From Vicinamibacteria bacterium (GTDB taxonomy: Bacteria > Acidobacteriota > Vicinamibacteria > Fen-336): a DNA stretch of 64,000 nucleotides. This document shows positions 31,974-41,630 of the stretch, in pieces. Position numbers and translations under genes: made by a program. Positions within the stretch are counted from its first letter, which is position 1; each line of letters opens with the position of its first letter. The stretch lies in NCBI GenBank assembly GCA_035570235.1, contig DATMML010000123.1, forward strand, positions 1 to 64,000, written 5' to 3'. Below the pieces are notes generated by a model that was not told the DNA's origin, ran no database searches, and worked only from the letters and a program-made list of their open reading frames with translations.

Positions 31974-33254
31974 GTGGAATCGTGCCTGGCCGGTCTCCGC
32001 CGCCCCCTCGCCCCGCTGGTTGTCCTGCTCGCGCTCATGGGACCCCTCTACGGCCAGGAGGGCCCAACCCCCTCGCGCTTCGCCCGCGCCCAAGGCCGAG
32101 AGCTCGTGGCCGCGGACGGCACCCCGCTCCGCCTCAAGGGGATCAACCTCGGCAACTGGCTGCTCCCCGAGGGCTACATGTGGCGGCTCCAGAAGGGCCC
32201 CCAGTCTCCGCGGCAGATCCAGGAGTTGGTGGCCGAGCTCATCGGACCCGACGCCGCCCGGTCCTTCTGGCGGGACTTTCAAGACGCCTACGTGACGCGG
32301 AGCGACATCCATTATCTGAAGAAGATCGGCATCGACTCCGTGCGCGTCCCCTTCGACTACCGGGTCCTCACCCCGGAGGAGGATTCCCGAGTCTGGCTGG
32401 AGGCCGGCTTCGCTCGGCTCGACCAGCTCATCGAATGGTGTCGCGACGAGGGGCTGCTGGTGGTGCTGGACATGCACGCCGCGCCCGGAGGCCAGACCGG
32501 CCGCAACATCGACAACAGCTGGGGCCACCCCTTCCTATTCGAGAGCGAGGAGAGCGAGGCCCGGGCGATCGCGGTGTGGCGAAGGCTGGCCGAGCGCTAT
32601 CGTGACGAGGCCGCCGTCTTGGGCTATGACCTCCTGAACGAGCCGATCCCCAACGTGCCGGCCTACGCTCCCTACAAGGCGCGGCTCGAGGCGTTCTATC
32701 GCAAGGCGGTGGCCGGGATCCGGGAGGTGGACGCCCACCACGTGATCTTTCTGGGGGGCGCCAATTGGGACACCGACTTCTCGGTCTTCGGGCCTCCCTT
32801 CGCGCCGAATCTCGTTTACACCTTCCACAAGTATTGGAGCCCGACGGATGACGCATCCCTGCGCCCCTTCCTCGACTTCCGGGAACGCTACCGGGTGCCG
32901 CTCTGGCTCGGGGAAACGGGGGAGAACACCGACGAGTGGATCGATGCCTGCCGCCGGCTCGCCGAACGGCACGGCATCGGATGGTGCTTCTGGCCCTACA
33001 AGAAGCTCGTCGCCCCGAGCTGCCTGGCCTCCATCGCGGCCCCCGAGGGTTGGGACGAGATCGTGGCCTACGCGACCCACCGCACCGCCGATTTCGAGGC
33101 GAATGCCAAGATCCGCCCCCCCTTGGTCAGGTCACGGGCCGTCCTGGGCGCCTTCCTCGCCAACATCCGTTTCGAAAACTGCCGCCTCAACGACGGCTAC
33201 CGAAAGGCGTTGGGCCTCCGGGGGGACGAAGCCGCCCCCTCGCCCCGGCCCTGA
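31974..33254 (+). CDS. Secreted GH5 family glycoside hydrolase (endoglucanase/exo-glucanase type)
   Basis: 426 aa from GTG 31974; earlier in-frame codons are antisense to the VOC gene. A signal peptide covers residues 1-27 (LVVLLALMGPLYGQEG). GH5 signatures: LKGINLGNWLLPEGYMW, VRVPFDYR, VVLDMHAAPGGQ, acid/base E223 in YDLLNEP, nucleophile E314 in LWLGETGEN, and a Trp near the end of the barrel (WCFWPYKK). The GINLGNWL opening is like exo-beta-1,3-glucanase and related GH5 groups, so beta-glucan is a likely substrate. It lies 163 nt upstream of xylA on the same strand. Confidence 0.9.
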   Translation: MESCLAGLRRPLAPLVVLLALMGPLYGQEGPTPSRFARAQGRELVAADGTPLRLKGINLGNWLLPEGYMWRLQKGPQSPRQIQELVAELIGPDAARSFWRDFQDAYVTRSDIHYLKKIGIDSVRVPFDYRVLTPEEDSRVWLEAGFARLDQLIEWCRDEGLLVVLDMHAAPGGQTGRNIDNSWGHPFLFESEESEARAIAVWRRLAERYRDEAAVLGYDLLNEPIPNVPAYAPYKARLEAFYRKAVAGIREVDAHHVIFLGGANWDTDFSVFGPPFAPNLVYTFHKYWSPTDDASLRPFLDFRERYRVPLWLGETGENTDEWIDACRRLAERHGIGWCFWPYKKLVAPSCLASIAAPEGWDEIVAYATHRTADFEANAKIRPPLVRSRAVLGAFLANIRFENCRLNDGYRKALGLRGDEAAPSPRP

Positions 33255-33260
33255 TCTCGG

Positions 33261-33305
33261 GCGGTCGACCGCGAAGGCCAATGTGCGGTACAAGACCCCT
33301 GTACC
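33261..33305. promoter_or_regulatory. Two dyad elements and possible promoter upstream of xylA
   Basis: GCGGTCGACCGC (33261-33272) is a perfect 12-bp palindrome. GGTACA (33287-33292) and TGTACC (33300-33305) form a second perfect dyad with a 7-nt spacer. A TCGACC box at 33265 and TACAAG box at 33289, 18 nt apart, look like a weak sigma-70 promoter overlapped by both dyads, a layout typical of a repressed sugar operon. The regulator is not in the window. Confidence 0.4.
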
Positions 33306-33417
33306 CCGAAGGGCGGCCCCGAACCCGGACCGAGCCCGTGGCCCTCAGAGGTCGGACATCCCCGGTGCCGAGGTCGGTCGGTGCCTCGGCCGACGAAGAT
33401 GAGGACAAGGAGGCAAC

Positions 33418-34587
33418 GTGAGTGACCCTTACCAGCCGCGGCCCGAGCACAAGTTCACCTTCGGCCTCTGGACGGTCGGCAATACGGGCCGTGACCCGTT
33501 CGGGGAGCCCGTACGGCCCCTGCTCACCCCCGTTGAGCTCGTCCACCTGCTGGCGGAGGTCGGGGCTTACGGCGTGAACTTCCATGACAACGACCTCGTG
33601 CCCATCGAGGCCTCCGCCCGGGAGCGCGACACGATCGTCCGCGAGTTCCGGAAGGCGCTGGAGGCGACCGGCATCAAGGTCCCGATGGCCACCACGAACC
33701 TGTTCTCGGACCCCGCGTTCAAGGACGGCGCCTTCACCGCCAACGACGCCCGGGTCCGGGCCTACGGCCTGCAGAAGACGATGCGCTCCATCGACCTCGG
33801 GGTGGAGCTGGGAGCCAAGGTCTACGTGTTCTGGGGCGGCCGGGAGGGCGTGGAGACGGATGCCAGCAAGAACCCGCTCGAGGCCTTGAAACGCTACCGC
33901 GAGGGGTTGAACTTCTTGACCCACTACGTGAAAGACCAGAAGTACGACCTCGTGTTCGCCCTCGAGGCCAAGCCCAACGAGCCCCGGCACGACATCTACC
34001 TTCCCACCACCGGCTCCATCCTGGCCTTCATCGAGACCCTCGACCACCCGGAGATGGTGGGCGTGAACCCCGAGCTCGCCCACGAGCACATGTCGGGCCT
34101 CAACTTCACCCACGCCATCGCCCAGGCCTGGGACGCGGGGAAGCTCTTTCACATCGACCTCAACGACCAGGCCTTCGGCCGCTACGACCAGGATCTGCGC
34201 TTCGGCTCCCACTCCTTGAAGTCCTGCTTCTTCCTCGTGAAGTTCCTGGAGGATGTCGGCTACCAGGGCAGCCGGCACTTCGACTCCCATGCCTACCGCA
34301 CCGAAGACGTGGATGGGGTGAAGGACTTCGCGCGCGCGAGCATGCGCAGCTATCTCATCTACAAGGACAAGGGCCGGCGCTGGAACGAGGACAAGGAGAT
34401 CCAGGCCCTGCTCCGCGAGCACTCCGGCCTGCCCAGCGACGGACTGCCCGCGCTCGATGGCTACAGCCGGGCCGCGGCGGAGGCGCTCAAGGCCGCGAGC
34501 TTCGACCGCCGGGGGCTCGGGGCCCGCGGGCTCGCCTACGAAAGGCTCGATCAGCTCACCATCGAGGTCATCCTCGGCGTCCGGTGA
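33418..34587 (+). CDS. xylA: Xylose isomerase
   Basis: 389 aa, a cytoplasmic class I (short, actinobacterial-type) xylose isomerase: D-xylose to D-xylulose with two divalent metals. Active-site residues visible: H56 and D59 in NFHDND; the Glu/Lys pair in [17 protein letters not shown]; the metal-binding ELAHEHMSG; and HIDLNDQ. Start GTG 33418 has AAGGAGG 5 nt upstream. The stop overlaps the GTG of xylB (GTGA), so both are made together. Pairs with upstream secreted GH5/GH3 enzymes that could supply xylose. Confidence 0.97.
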   Translation: MSDPYQPRPEHKFTFGLWTVGNTGRDPFGEPVRPLLTPVELVHLLAEVGAYGVNFHDNDLVPIEASARERDTIVREFRKALEATGIKVPMATTNLFSDPAFKDGAFTANDARVRAYGLQKTMRSIDLGVELGAKVYVFWGGREGVETDASKNPLEALKRYREGLNFLTHYVKDQKYDLVFALEAKPNEPRHDIYLPTTGSILAFIETLDHPEMVGVNPELAHEHMSGLNFTHAIAQAWDAGKLFHIDLNDQAFGRYDQDLRFGSHSLKSCFFLVKFLEDVGYQGSRHFDSHAYRTEDVDGVKDFARASMRSYLIYKDKGRRWNEDKEIQALLREHSGLPSDGLPALDGYSRAAAEALKAASFDRRGLGARGLAYERLDQLTIEVILGVR

Positions 34588-36083
34588 AGCGCCTCTTCCT
34601 CGGCGTCGACGTCTCCACCACGGGCGTCAAGGCCCTGCTCGTGGACGGGGCGGGGAAGGTGGCCGCGAGCGCCACCACGCCCCTCACCCTGGAGACCCCG
34701 AGGCCGCTCTGGTCGGAGCAGGACCCCCAGGCGTGGTGGGCGGGAGCGACGGCCAGCATTCGCGCCGCCCTGGCCGCCGCCCCGGCGGCGGGCAAGGATG
34801 TCGCCGCGGTGGGGCTCACCGGCCAGATGCACGGCCTCGTCCTCCTCGACGAGGCGGAGCGGGTGCTGCGGCCGGCGATTCTCTGGAACGATCAGCGCAC
34901 GCAAGCCGAGTGCGAGGAGATCCGCTCGCGGATGGGCGGGAGGGCGGCCCTCGTCGAGGTCACGGGAAACGACGCCCTCACCGGCTTCACCGCGCCCAAG
35001 ATCCTCTGGGTCCGGAAGCACGAGCCCGCCGTCTATGCGCGGGTGCGGCTGGTGCTCCTGCCCAAGGACTACGTCCGCCTGCGCCTGAGCGGGGAAGCGG
35101 CCATGGACAAGGCCGACGGCTCGGGAACGCTGCTCTTCGACCTGGCGGCGCGGGCCTGGTCTCCCCGGGTGCTGGACCGCCTCGAGATCCCCGCCGCTTG
35201 GCTGCCCAGAACCTTCGAGGGACCGGAGGTCACGGGGAGGGTGACAAGGAAGGCGGCGGGCGAGACCGGTCTTCTCGAGGGAACGCCGGTGATGGCGGGG
35301 GGGGGAGATCAGTCGGCGGGAGCGGTGGGTGCGGGAGCGGTCAAACCGGGAGTGGTGGCCCTGACCCTCGGCACCTCGGGGGTGGTCTTTGCCACCACTC
35401 CGCGCGCTCTGGTCGAGCCCGAGGGCCGACTCCACGCACTCTGCCACGCCGTGCCCGGGCGCTGGCACTTCATGGGAGTCACGCTCTCCGCCGCGGGCAG
35501 CCTCCAGTGGTACCGCGACACGCTCGCGCCGGGAACCGCCTTTGAGACCCTGGTCCAGGAAGCAGAGGCGGCTCCAGCCGGCAGCGACGGCCTCGTCTTC
35601 CTTCCTTATCTCTCAGGCGAGCGCACGCCCTATCCCGACCCCCTCGCCCGCGGCTCTTTTGTGGGCCTCACCCTGAGGCACCGACGCTCCCACCTCACCC
35701 GTTGCATCCTGGAGGGCGTCGCCTTCTCGATGCGCGATTGCTTCGAATTGCTCAAGGGCGCGGGACTGGCCGAGGTACGGCAGGTGCGGGTCGCCGGGGG
35801 CGGGGCCCGAAGCTCGCTGTGGCGACGCATCATGGCCAGCGTCCTGGGCGTCGAGCTCGTGACCGTCAACAGCAGCGAGGGCGCCGCCTACGGGGCGGCC
35901 CTTCTGGCCGGGGTGGGAGCGGAGAACTGGCCGAGCGTCGACGCCGCCTGCGAGGCGGTCATCGCGATCAGCGGCCGCGACGAGCCCGAGCCCGCGTGGG
36001 CCGGCGCCTATGAGGAGCTTTACCCCCGCTTCCGCGAGCTCTATCCCGCCCTGAGCCCCACCTTCGCCAGGCTCGGCGCCTGA
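34584..36083 (+). CDS. xylB: Xylulokinase
   Basis: 499 aa FGGY-family kinase: ATP-dependent phosphorylation of D-xylulose to xylulose 5-phosphate for the pentose phosphate pathway. Motifs: [15 protein letters not shown] at the N-terminus, [13 protein letters not shown] substrate site, [21 protein letters not shown] with the catalytic Asp, [11 protein letters not shown], and [14 protein letters not shown], the ATP-binding FGGY_2 motif. Starts at GTG 34584 in a 4-nt GTGA overlap with xylA, so expression is coupled. Confidence 0.97.
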   Translation: MKRLFLGVDVSTTGVKALLVDGAGKVAASATTPLTLETPRPLWSEQDPQAWWAGATASIRAALAAAPAAGKDVAAVGLTGQMHGLVLLDEAERVLRPAILWNDQRTQAECEEIRSRMGGRAALVEVTGNDALTGFTAPKILWVRKHEPAVYARVRLVLLPKDYVRLRLSGEAAMDKADGSGTLLFDLAARAWSPRVLDRLEIPAAWLPRTFEGPEVTGRVTRKAAGETGLLEGTPVMAGGGDQSAGAVGAGAVKPGVVALTLGTSGVVFATTPRALVEPEGRLHALCHAVPGRWHFMGVTLSAAGSLQWYRDTLAPGTAFETLVQEAEAAPAGSDGLVFLPYLSGERTPYPDPLARGSFVGLTLRHRRSHLTRCILEGVAFSMRDCFELLKGAGLAEVRQVRVAGGGARSSLWRRIMASVLGVELVTVNSSEGAAYGAALLAGVGAENWPSVDAACEAVIAISGRDEPEPAWAGAYEELYPRFRELYPALSPTFARLGA

Positions 36084-36353
36084 GCCCACCCCTGGCCTTC
36101 CACCCGGGCCCTCTACTTCGGGGGAGACGACGTCGAGCCCCCCTTGGTCCGGCAACTGGCCGTCGCCGGCCCCCCGGCGGCAGCCTTGTCCGTTGGCAGG
36201 GAGGTGCCGCCTGCTCTGAGCGCCCCCCAAACCCTTGAACGAGCCCCATAACTCATTACAGCCAAAAGCGATCCTCAACTCTGATTTGGTTCGGGAGAGC
36301 GACCCGGCGGCGATCCGCCCGGCTCTCCTGGGACGCCGGGGGCGTGAGCGCAC
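36084..36353. other. Intergenic gap after xylB, no gene seen
   Basis: About 270 nt between xylB and the promoter of the next gene. Short open frames here are shadow-like. No terminator hairpin with a U-tract was found. Confidence 0.4.
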
Positions 36354-36362
36354 TGGTATGAT
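36354..36362 (+). promoter_or_regulatory. Extended -10 promoter candidate
   Basis: TGG TATGAT, an extended -10 element, ends 23 nt before the ATG at 36386. It matches the TGn + hexamer pattern seen before the GH3 gene and the gene at 54646. Confidence 0.45.
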
Positions 36363-36385
36363 TCCTGCGTAGGTTAGGGGCCGGG

Positions 36386-36850
36386 ATGGCTTGCACCGCG
36401 GAATCCGGGAGGCGATGGGACGAGAGGCGGCTCCTTGTCTGGGCCCTCTCCCTCGTCCTCCTGAGCCCGGTGCTGGCTTGGGCCGAGCCTTCGATCCACC
36501 TGCCCGATGTCGCGGCCGCCACTGGCCCGGAGTCCCCCGACGAGACCGCGGTCCGCAAGCTCCTCGGCGACTATGCCCGGGCCATCGAGCACAAGGACCT
36601 GGGCCTGTTCCGAACCGTCAAGCCCAACCTGACCAAGGAGGAGGAGTCGCGGCTCCAGAAGGCCTTCAGTAGCGTCCAGTCCCAGGTCGTGAAGATCACC
36701 ATCCAGTCCATCCAGGTCCAGGTCCGGCAGGCCACGGTGCGGCTCATGAGGCGGGACACCATCGACAGCTCCATGATCGCGAGCTTCCCGCAGACTCTCC
36801 TCCTGGACCGGGTGCAGGACGGCTGGACGATCCGCGAGATCAACCGCTAG
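36386..36850 (+). CDS. Secreted NTF2-like (SnoaL-type) protein
   Basis: 154 aa. After a polar start, residues 16-33 form a signal peptide (LLVWALSLVLLSPVLAWAE). The mature part, ETAVRKLLGDYARAIEHKDL then a strand-rich half ending LLLDRVQDGWTIREIN, follows the NTF2/SnoaL cone fold seen in many small periplasmic proteins. No catalytic residues stand out. An extended -10 lies 23 nt upstream. Its stop overlaps the end of the convergent gene by 4 nt. Confidence 0.75.
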   Translation: MACTAESGRRWDERRLLVWALSLVLLSPVLAWAEPSIHLPDVAAATGPESPDETAVRKLLGDYARAIEHKDLGLFRTVKPNLTKEEESRLQKAFSSVQSQVVKITIQSIQVQVRQATVRLMRRDTIDSSMIASFPQTLLLDRVQDGWTIREINR

Positions 36851-37404
36851 GGGCAACCCGCCTCGGGCGAGGCGGTGAGCCAGCCCTCGAAGAGCGCGCG
36901 GGCCTTGCCCCCCTCGAAGCGACGCCGCACCGCGTCCAGGACGCGGAGGCGTCGGACTCCCGTCGTCCCGTAGAGGCCGATCCAATAGGGGACGTGCAAG
37001 TCCAGAGGGACCCGCTCCAGGCGGAACTCCAGGCCCCGGACGCGGAAGAACCCGCTCTGGAACACGAGGCGCCGCAGCATGTCCTCCAGCCGCCGGCGCC
37101 CCGCCGCCTCGTCGAGCGCGGGCTCCGGCCGGTTGCGCGTCTCCAGGGAGAGGAGCTCCTTCGGCGCCGGCGGCCCCTCAAACTGGTAGGGATCGAGGAG
37201 CCCGGCGACCGCGTCCAAGGCGAACCAGGAACGCTGGCGGCGGGAGCCGTTTTGGACCACGACCTCGTATAGACGGAAGGGCACGAAGGCCTCCGCCACC
37301 GAGCGCAGTTCCCCCCCGCCCAGCCGCCCCCCCCACCCCTCCCGGAACGCCTCGATCGCTTCCGCGCGGGAGAGGTTGGGTCTCAGGCTTGTTATGACCG
37401 CCAT
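36847..37404 (-). CDS. Protein of unknown function
   Basis: 185 aa, soluble, mixed alpha/beta, no signal peptide. The opening (MAVITSLRPNLSRAEAIEAF) and a central RSWFALDAVAGLLDPYQF do not match a family I recognise. The residue pattern is coherent (regular helices such as GRRRLEDMLRRLVFQSG), and ATG 37404 is the natural start. It follows the SGLT-like symporter stop in the opposite order, its start being 4 nt from the symporter's stop at 37409, so it may be the last gene of that transcript. Confidence 0.7.
   Translation of the reverse strand: MAVITSLRPNLSRAEAIEAFREGWGGRLGGGELRSVAEAFVPFRLYEVVVQNGSRRQRSWFALDAVAGLLDPYQFEGPPAPKELLSLETRNRPEPALDEAAGRRRLEDMLRRLVFQSGFFRVRGLEFRLERVPLDLHVPYWIGLYGTTGVRRLRVLDAVRRRFEGGKARALFEGWLTASPEAGCP
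36858..36875 (+). terminator. Hairpin after the NTF2-like gene
   Basis: CCGCCTCG (36858-36865) and CGAGGCGG (36868-36875) are perfect reverse complements around GG, starting 7 nt after the stop at 36850. It sits inside the 3' end of the convergent gene. No U-tract, so termination is only possible. Confidence 0.4.
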
Positions 37405-37408
37405 GCGT

Positions 37409-39091
37409 TCACCGGAAGTAGATCCAGAGGCCGACCACGGTGGCTAGGAGCAGGCCCGTGAAGAACACGTTCAATTTGTGCTCCCGCGCGGTTTCCCTAT
37501 CCAACTTCGGTCCTTTGACCGGGGTGGTGTCGAGCTTCTCGTCCACGGTCGCGAAGGTGAGCCCGGCCAGCTTCTTGCGCTCGGGCGCGGGGCCCAGGTA
37601 GCTCACCCCCACGAGCACGGCCGCACAGAGCCAGAACATGAGGATCGCGTAGTGGAGGAAGTTCATGTCCACCAGCCAGCGGATGGCCGGGGAGTCGAAG
37701 TGGCGGCTCCGATCCAGGACCTCGAAGACGAAACGGACCGACCCCAGGACGAAGCCCACGAGCAGGGAGCTGATGGCCCCCGTGCCGTTGAGGCGGGGCC
37801 ATAGGATGCCGAAGATGAAGCAGACCGCGATGGGCGGGCTGATATAGGCCTGCACGCTCTGCAGGTAGATGTACAGCTGCGAGCTCAAGAGATGGATGAA
37901 GGGCACCCAGAGGATCCCCAGCACGACCATGACTCCGGTGGCCAGGCGGCCGAAGCCCACCAGCTGGCGGTCCGAGGCGTCGGGCTTGAGGCGCTTGTAG
38001 AAGTCGAGGGTGACCATGGTTGAGGCGGAATTGAAGACCGAGCTCATGGCCCCCATAAGGGCGGCCAGCAGGGCCGCGATCATCAGGCCGACGAGGCCGG
38101 TGGGAAGAAGGCTGACCACCAGGGTGGGGTAGGCAATGTCTCCGTTGGTGACATGGCCGTTCACCATCTTGAAGAGCTGGGGATAGAGGGCGACCGCGAT
38201 GAGACCGGGAAGGACCAGGATGAAGACGGGCAGCACCTTCAGAAAGCCCGCGAAGATGGTGCCCGCCTTGGCGTGCCCCTCGTCCTTGGCGGAGAGCACC
38301 CGCTGCACGATCACCTGGTCCGTGCACCAATACCAGATGCCCAGGATGGGGGCGCCCAGGAAGATCCCCGTCCAGGGGAACTCCGGGTGGTCCATGGGCT
38401 TGATCATGCTGAAGTAGTCGGCGGGCAGCGCCGCCCGGAGGGCGGAGAACCCGCCTACCTGGTCGAGGCCAATCCAGGTGAGAGCGATGGCCCCGGCGAG
38501 GAGGATCAGGGTCTGGACCAGATCGGTGTAGATGACGGCGGCCAGGCCCCCGGCCACGGTGTAGATGCCGGTGGCGACCACCAGCAGCACCGCCGCCGTC
38601 ATGGGGTTCCAGCCGACCACCCGCTCCAGCACGATCGCGGCCGCGTAGAGGTGTACGGAGATCTTGGTGAAGATGTAGGCCAGGATGGATATGCTGGCCA
38701 GATAGATGCTGCACTGGCGGCTGAACCGGCGCTCCAGGAACTCGGGCATGGTGAAGACGTTGGAGCGCAGATAGAAGGGGACGAAGACCCAGCCCAGGAT
38801 GAGGAGGATCACGCAGGCCAGCCACTCGAAATGGCCCACGGCCAGGCCCGAGGTGGCCCCCGAGCCGGCCAGCCCGATGAAGTGCTCGGTTGAGATGTTG
38901 GAGACGAAGAGGGAGGCCCCGATCGCGAACCAGCCCACGTGGCGGCTGGCCAGGAAGTAGTCCTCCGAGGTCCGCTCCTTGCGCGAGAAGTAGAAGCCGA
39001 TCCCGAAGATGATCAGGAAGTAGACCCCGATGATGACGATGTCCAGGGTCTCCAGGCTCCGGTGGCTCACGGCGGCGGCGGCGACGAGCAT
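37409..39091 (-). CDS. Sodium:sugar symporter (SSS/SGLT family)
   Basis: 560 aa with about 14 membrane helices. Sodium:solute symporter features: YFLIIFGIGFYFSRKERTS, EDYFLASRHVGWFAIGASLF, SNISTEHFIGLAGSGA, the GxSG-like sodium site, and GILWPRLNGTGA. The close match to the human SGLT/vibrio vSGLT layout (ASLFVSNISTEHFIGLAG) makes a hexose substrate likely. Uses the sodium gradient to bring sugar into the cytoplasm. Start ATG 39091 has GGAGG 5 nt upstream. It is separate from the maltodextrin block that follows on the same strand (146-nt gap). Confidence 0.93.
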   Translation of the reverse strand: MLVAAAAVSHRSLETLDIVIIGVYFLIIFGIGFYFSRKERTSEDYFLASRHVGWFAIGASLFVSNISTEHFIGLAGSGATSGLAVGHFEWLACVILLILGWVFVPFYLRSNVFTMPEFLERRFSRQCSIYLASISILAYIFTKISVHLYAAAIVLERVVGWNPMTAAVLLVVATGIYTVAGGLAAVIYTDLVQTLILLAGAIALTWIGLDQVGGFSALRAALPADYFSMIKPMDHPEFPWTGIFLGAPILGIWYWCTDQVIVQRVLSAKDEGHAKAGTIFAGFLKVLPVFILVLPGLIAVALYPQLFKMVNGHVTNGDIAYPTLVVSLLPTGLVGLMIAALLAALMGAMSSVFNSASTMVTLDFYKRLKPDASDRQLVGFGRLATGVMVVLGILWVPFIHLLSSQLYIYLQSVQAYISPPIAVCFIFGILWPRLNGTGAISSLLVGFVLGSVRFVFEVLDRSRHFDSPAIRWLVDMNFLHYAILMFWLCAAVLVGVSYLGPAPERKKLAGLTFATVDEKLDTTPVKGPKLDRETAREHKLNVFFTGLLLATVVGLWIYFR

Positions 39092-39237
39092 GGCTGCCTC
39101 CTGCGCGACGAGGGTCGGGATCCCTATCCTCCGCCCCGGACGGTCGTGCGGCCATCCACTTGCGGGATGGCGAACTCTATATCAGCGGGCCCCGGAATCT
39201 CAACGAGTGGTTCGACCGAGTTCGGGAGGGGGCGTAG

Positions 39238-39729
39238 TCAGAAATGTAGGGGAAAGGCGAGGGTCAAGATGAGGCTCTCCTCCCCGGGGTTGTGGCGGGC
39301 CAGGCTCGCGTTGGAGAGGTGGTAGAGCTCCACCCCCACCCGCCAGTCGTGGAAGCGCCACCCCAGCTCTATTCCGGAGCGGAACTCGAGGGGATAGCCG
39401 AGGTCCTTGCCGCCTCCCGCGCGGTAGTAGCCGGGGGCGAAGCTGAGGCGCACCACGGGGGCCCGGCCCAGGGGCAGATCGAAGCTGAATCCTCCATAGG
39501 CGTTCAAGGCCCCGTTCGTCGTGACCATGGCCCCCGCCATCGCGTGCAGGATGAAGAGCGTTCCCCCGGACCGGTACTGAAGGCCGAACTCGGCCGCCGG
39601 AGCCCGCCTCTTGTTGGCGTCGTAGGCCCCCCCCGAGATGTCGAGGACGGAGGGCTCTCCGGCCATCGCTCCTCCGGCCAGGCCGGCCGCGGCCAGAGTG
39701 AGCCCCGCCGCGCGGAGGGAAGCCCGCAT
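39238..39729 (-). CDS. Acyloxyacyl hydrolase, PagL-like lipid A 3-O-deacylase
   Basis: 163 aa from ATG 39729 (shares a base with the GH13 stop: TGATG); a TTG one codon earlier is possible. Signal peptide ends AGGAMAGE. The mature part is an eight-strand outer-membrane barrel of alternating residues ending in Phe (FPLHF). The catalytic PagL signature is present near the C-terminus: YHLSNASLARHNPGEES (His-Ser pair, N, and NPG-x-E). It removes the 3-O acyl chain from lipid A in the outer membrane, altering surface properties. Its coupling to starch-type enzymes is unexpected. Also indicates a Gram-negative envelope. Confidence 0.85.
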   Translation of the reverse strand: MRASLRAAGLTLAAAGLAGGAMAGEPSVLDISGGAYDANKRRAPAAEFGLQYRSGGTLFILHAMAGAMVTTNGALNAYGGFSFDLPLGRAPVVRLSFAPGYYRAGGGKDLGYPLEFRSGIELGWRFHDWRVGVELYHLSNASLARHNPGEESLILTLAFPLHF

Positions 39730-41630
39730 CAAGGCGTGGGCGCGGGCTTGCGGGAGTAGATCGCACCCGACCAGCCGGGCAGGGAGACCCGGAGGCGCCC
39801 GCCCACAACCCGCAGCGAGGGGGCGGCCCCCAGCCGATCCTCAAGGAGGGCGCCCTCGACGAGGCCGGCGGGTGCAGCGGGGGCGTCGATCTCCGCCGCG
39901 TCTTCTCCGTTGTTGAGGAAGACGAGGACCCCCTGGCCGTTGGCCACGCGGGCATAGGCCCAGCTGTGCTCGCCCAAGGCCAGGTTGGCCATGGAGCCGC
40001 GGCGCAGAGCGGGGAGCTCCGCGCGCAGGTGGAGGAGCCTCCGCAGGTGAGAGAAGACCGCCTGCTCGTCGGGGCTTCGGCCCGCGTCCAGGAACGCGCT
40101 CCGCGGGTCGTCCCTCCAGCCGCCCGGGAAATCGCGGCGGTTGTCGGGGTCGTCGCCGCCGGCCATGCCGATCTCGTCCCCGTAGTAGACCAGGGGGGTC
40201 CCGCGGGCGGTCATCAGGAAGGTGTAGGCCAGGCAAAGCCCGCGAACGCTCGCCCCCGGCTCGTTCATGAACCGGGACACGTCGTGCAGGCCCAGGAAGG
40301 TCATGAGGAGGGCGGGATCGCGGTACAGATGGTCGTGGGCCAGCATCGCGGCCACTGCGGGGAGGGGCTTCCCGCGGGCGAACGCCTCCCGAACCTTGTA
40401 GTAGAGGGGGTAGTCGAACAGGGTGTCCACTCCGGTGTCGATCCCGTCCAGGCGGGCCGCGCCTCCTTGGAAGAACGAGACCAGGGCGGGGTCGCCGTCG
40501 GAGACCTCCCCCACCACCGTGAGCTTGGGGTACTCGCGTTTGAGCGCGGCCGTCCACTCGCGCCAGAAGCGACGGGGCACGTAGGGCAGGGTGTCCTGGC
40601 GGATGGCGTCCAGGCCCGTCATGCCCACCCACCAGAGCGCGTTCTGAATCAGGTAGCGGGCCGCCTCGGGGTCGTCCTGATTGAGGTCGGGCAGGATGTC
40701 GATGAACCAGCCCTGGAGCGTGGCCTTTTGCAGCTCCGGGGTGGCGTGGGGGTCGGGCAGGGTCCAGGTCTGCCAGGTGTTGGCGAGGTGCCGCGCCTCG
40801 GTGCCGTTGTACCAGGTGGGGGTGGGAGGGTCCCTCACCCAAGGATGATAGGGGCCGGTGTGGTTGGCGACCTGGTCCTGGATGACCTTGATCCCCCGTC
40901 CGTGGGCGGCCTCCACCAGCTCCTTGAGCTTGGCCAGGGTCCCAAAGTGCTCCTCCACCCCGTAGAAATCGGTGGCGCCATAGCCGTGATAGTCGGTGAT
41001 GGCTTCGTTCTGGTAGCGCTCGCGCTGGTTCAGCTGGTTGGCGTTGTCGTACCAGGGCGTGAGCCAGAGCGCGGTGACGCCCAGGTCCTTGAGGTAAGGC
41101 AGGTGGTCGATGATCCCCTGCAGGTCGCCCCCGTGGTAGTAGCGCGCCTTGCGGCGGTCGAAGAGCCCCTTCGAGGCGGGGGGGTCGTCGTTGGTCGGAT
41201 CCCCGTTGGCGAACCGGTCGGGCATGGCCAGGTAGACCACGTCGTCCGGCGAGAAGCCCTGGAAGCGGCCCCCCTTCGGCAGCGGAGCAAGGAGGTCGAA
41301 GGGCACGTCGGCCGCCCCGCCCGCGGTGCGGATCCGGATCGGGTGGGGCCCGGGGGCAGCCCCCGCCTCGACGTGCACGTCCAGGAAGAGGTAGGTCCCC
41401 GCCTCGTTGACCCCCGTCGCCCTCGCCCGGAGCCCGGAGGCCGCGGCCTCCACGCGCGCTCCCCCCAGGTTCCGCCCCCGCACCAGCAGCCTCACGGGGT
41501 CGATGGAATGGCGGGGCCACCAGCCGGGCGGCTCCACCTTCGCCACCTCCGGGGCGAGCGTCGCTCCCTCCGCGGCGAAGCCGGCCAGGACGAGCACGAG
41601 GGGAAGGCCCCGGCCCGGCCGGGCCTTCAC
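39729..41630 (-). CDS. Exported GH13 alpha-amylase family enzyme (cyclomaltodextrinase/neopullulanase type)
   Basis: 633 aa from GTG 41630, in a 4-nt GTGA overlap with the MFS gene; upstream in-frame codons are antisense to it and rejected. Signal peptide at residues 1-21. An Ig-like N-domain (about 28-115, cyclomaltodextrinase N type) precedes the TIM barrel. Conserved regions: I DQVANH (252-257), II GLDAIRQD with nucleophile D346, III VVGEVSDG with acid/base E375, IV FLGLHD with D450. Then a beta-sandwich end. Hydrolyses alpha-1,4 (and perhaps alpha-1,6) maltodextrins outside the cytoplasm, feeding the MFS transporter and malQ. Confidence 0.9.
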   Translation of the reverse strand: MKARPGRGLPLVLVLAGFAAEGATLAPEVAKVEPPGWWPRHSIDPVRLLVRGRNLGGARVEAAASGLRARATGVNEAGTYLFLDVHVEAGAAPGPHPIRIRTAGGAADVPFDLLAPLPKGGRFQGFSPDDVVYLAMPDRFANGDPTNDDPPASKGLFDRRKARYYHGGDLQGIIDHLPYLKDLGVTALWLTPWYDNANQLNQRERYQNEAITDYHGYGATDFYGVEEHFGTLAKLKELVEAAHGRGIKVIQDQVANHTGPYHPWVRDPPTPTWYNGTEARHLANTWQTWTLPDPHATPELQKATLQGWFIDILPDLNQDDPEAARYLIQNALWWVGMTGLDAIRQDTLPYVPRRFWREWTAALKREYPKLTVVGEVSDGDPALVSFFQGGAARLDGIDTGVDTLFDYPLYYKVREAFARGKPLPAVAAMLAHDHLYRDPALLMTFLGLHDVSRFMNEPGASVRGLCLAYTFLMTARGTPLVYYGDEIGMAGGDDPDNRRDFPGGWRDDPRSAFLDAGRSPDEQAVFSHLRRLLHLRAELPALRRGSMANLALGEHSWAYARVANGQGVLVFLNNGEDAAEIDAPAAPAGLVEGALLEDRLGAAPSLRVVGGRLRVSLPGWSGAIYSRKPAPTP

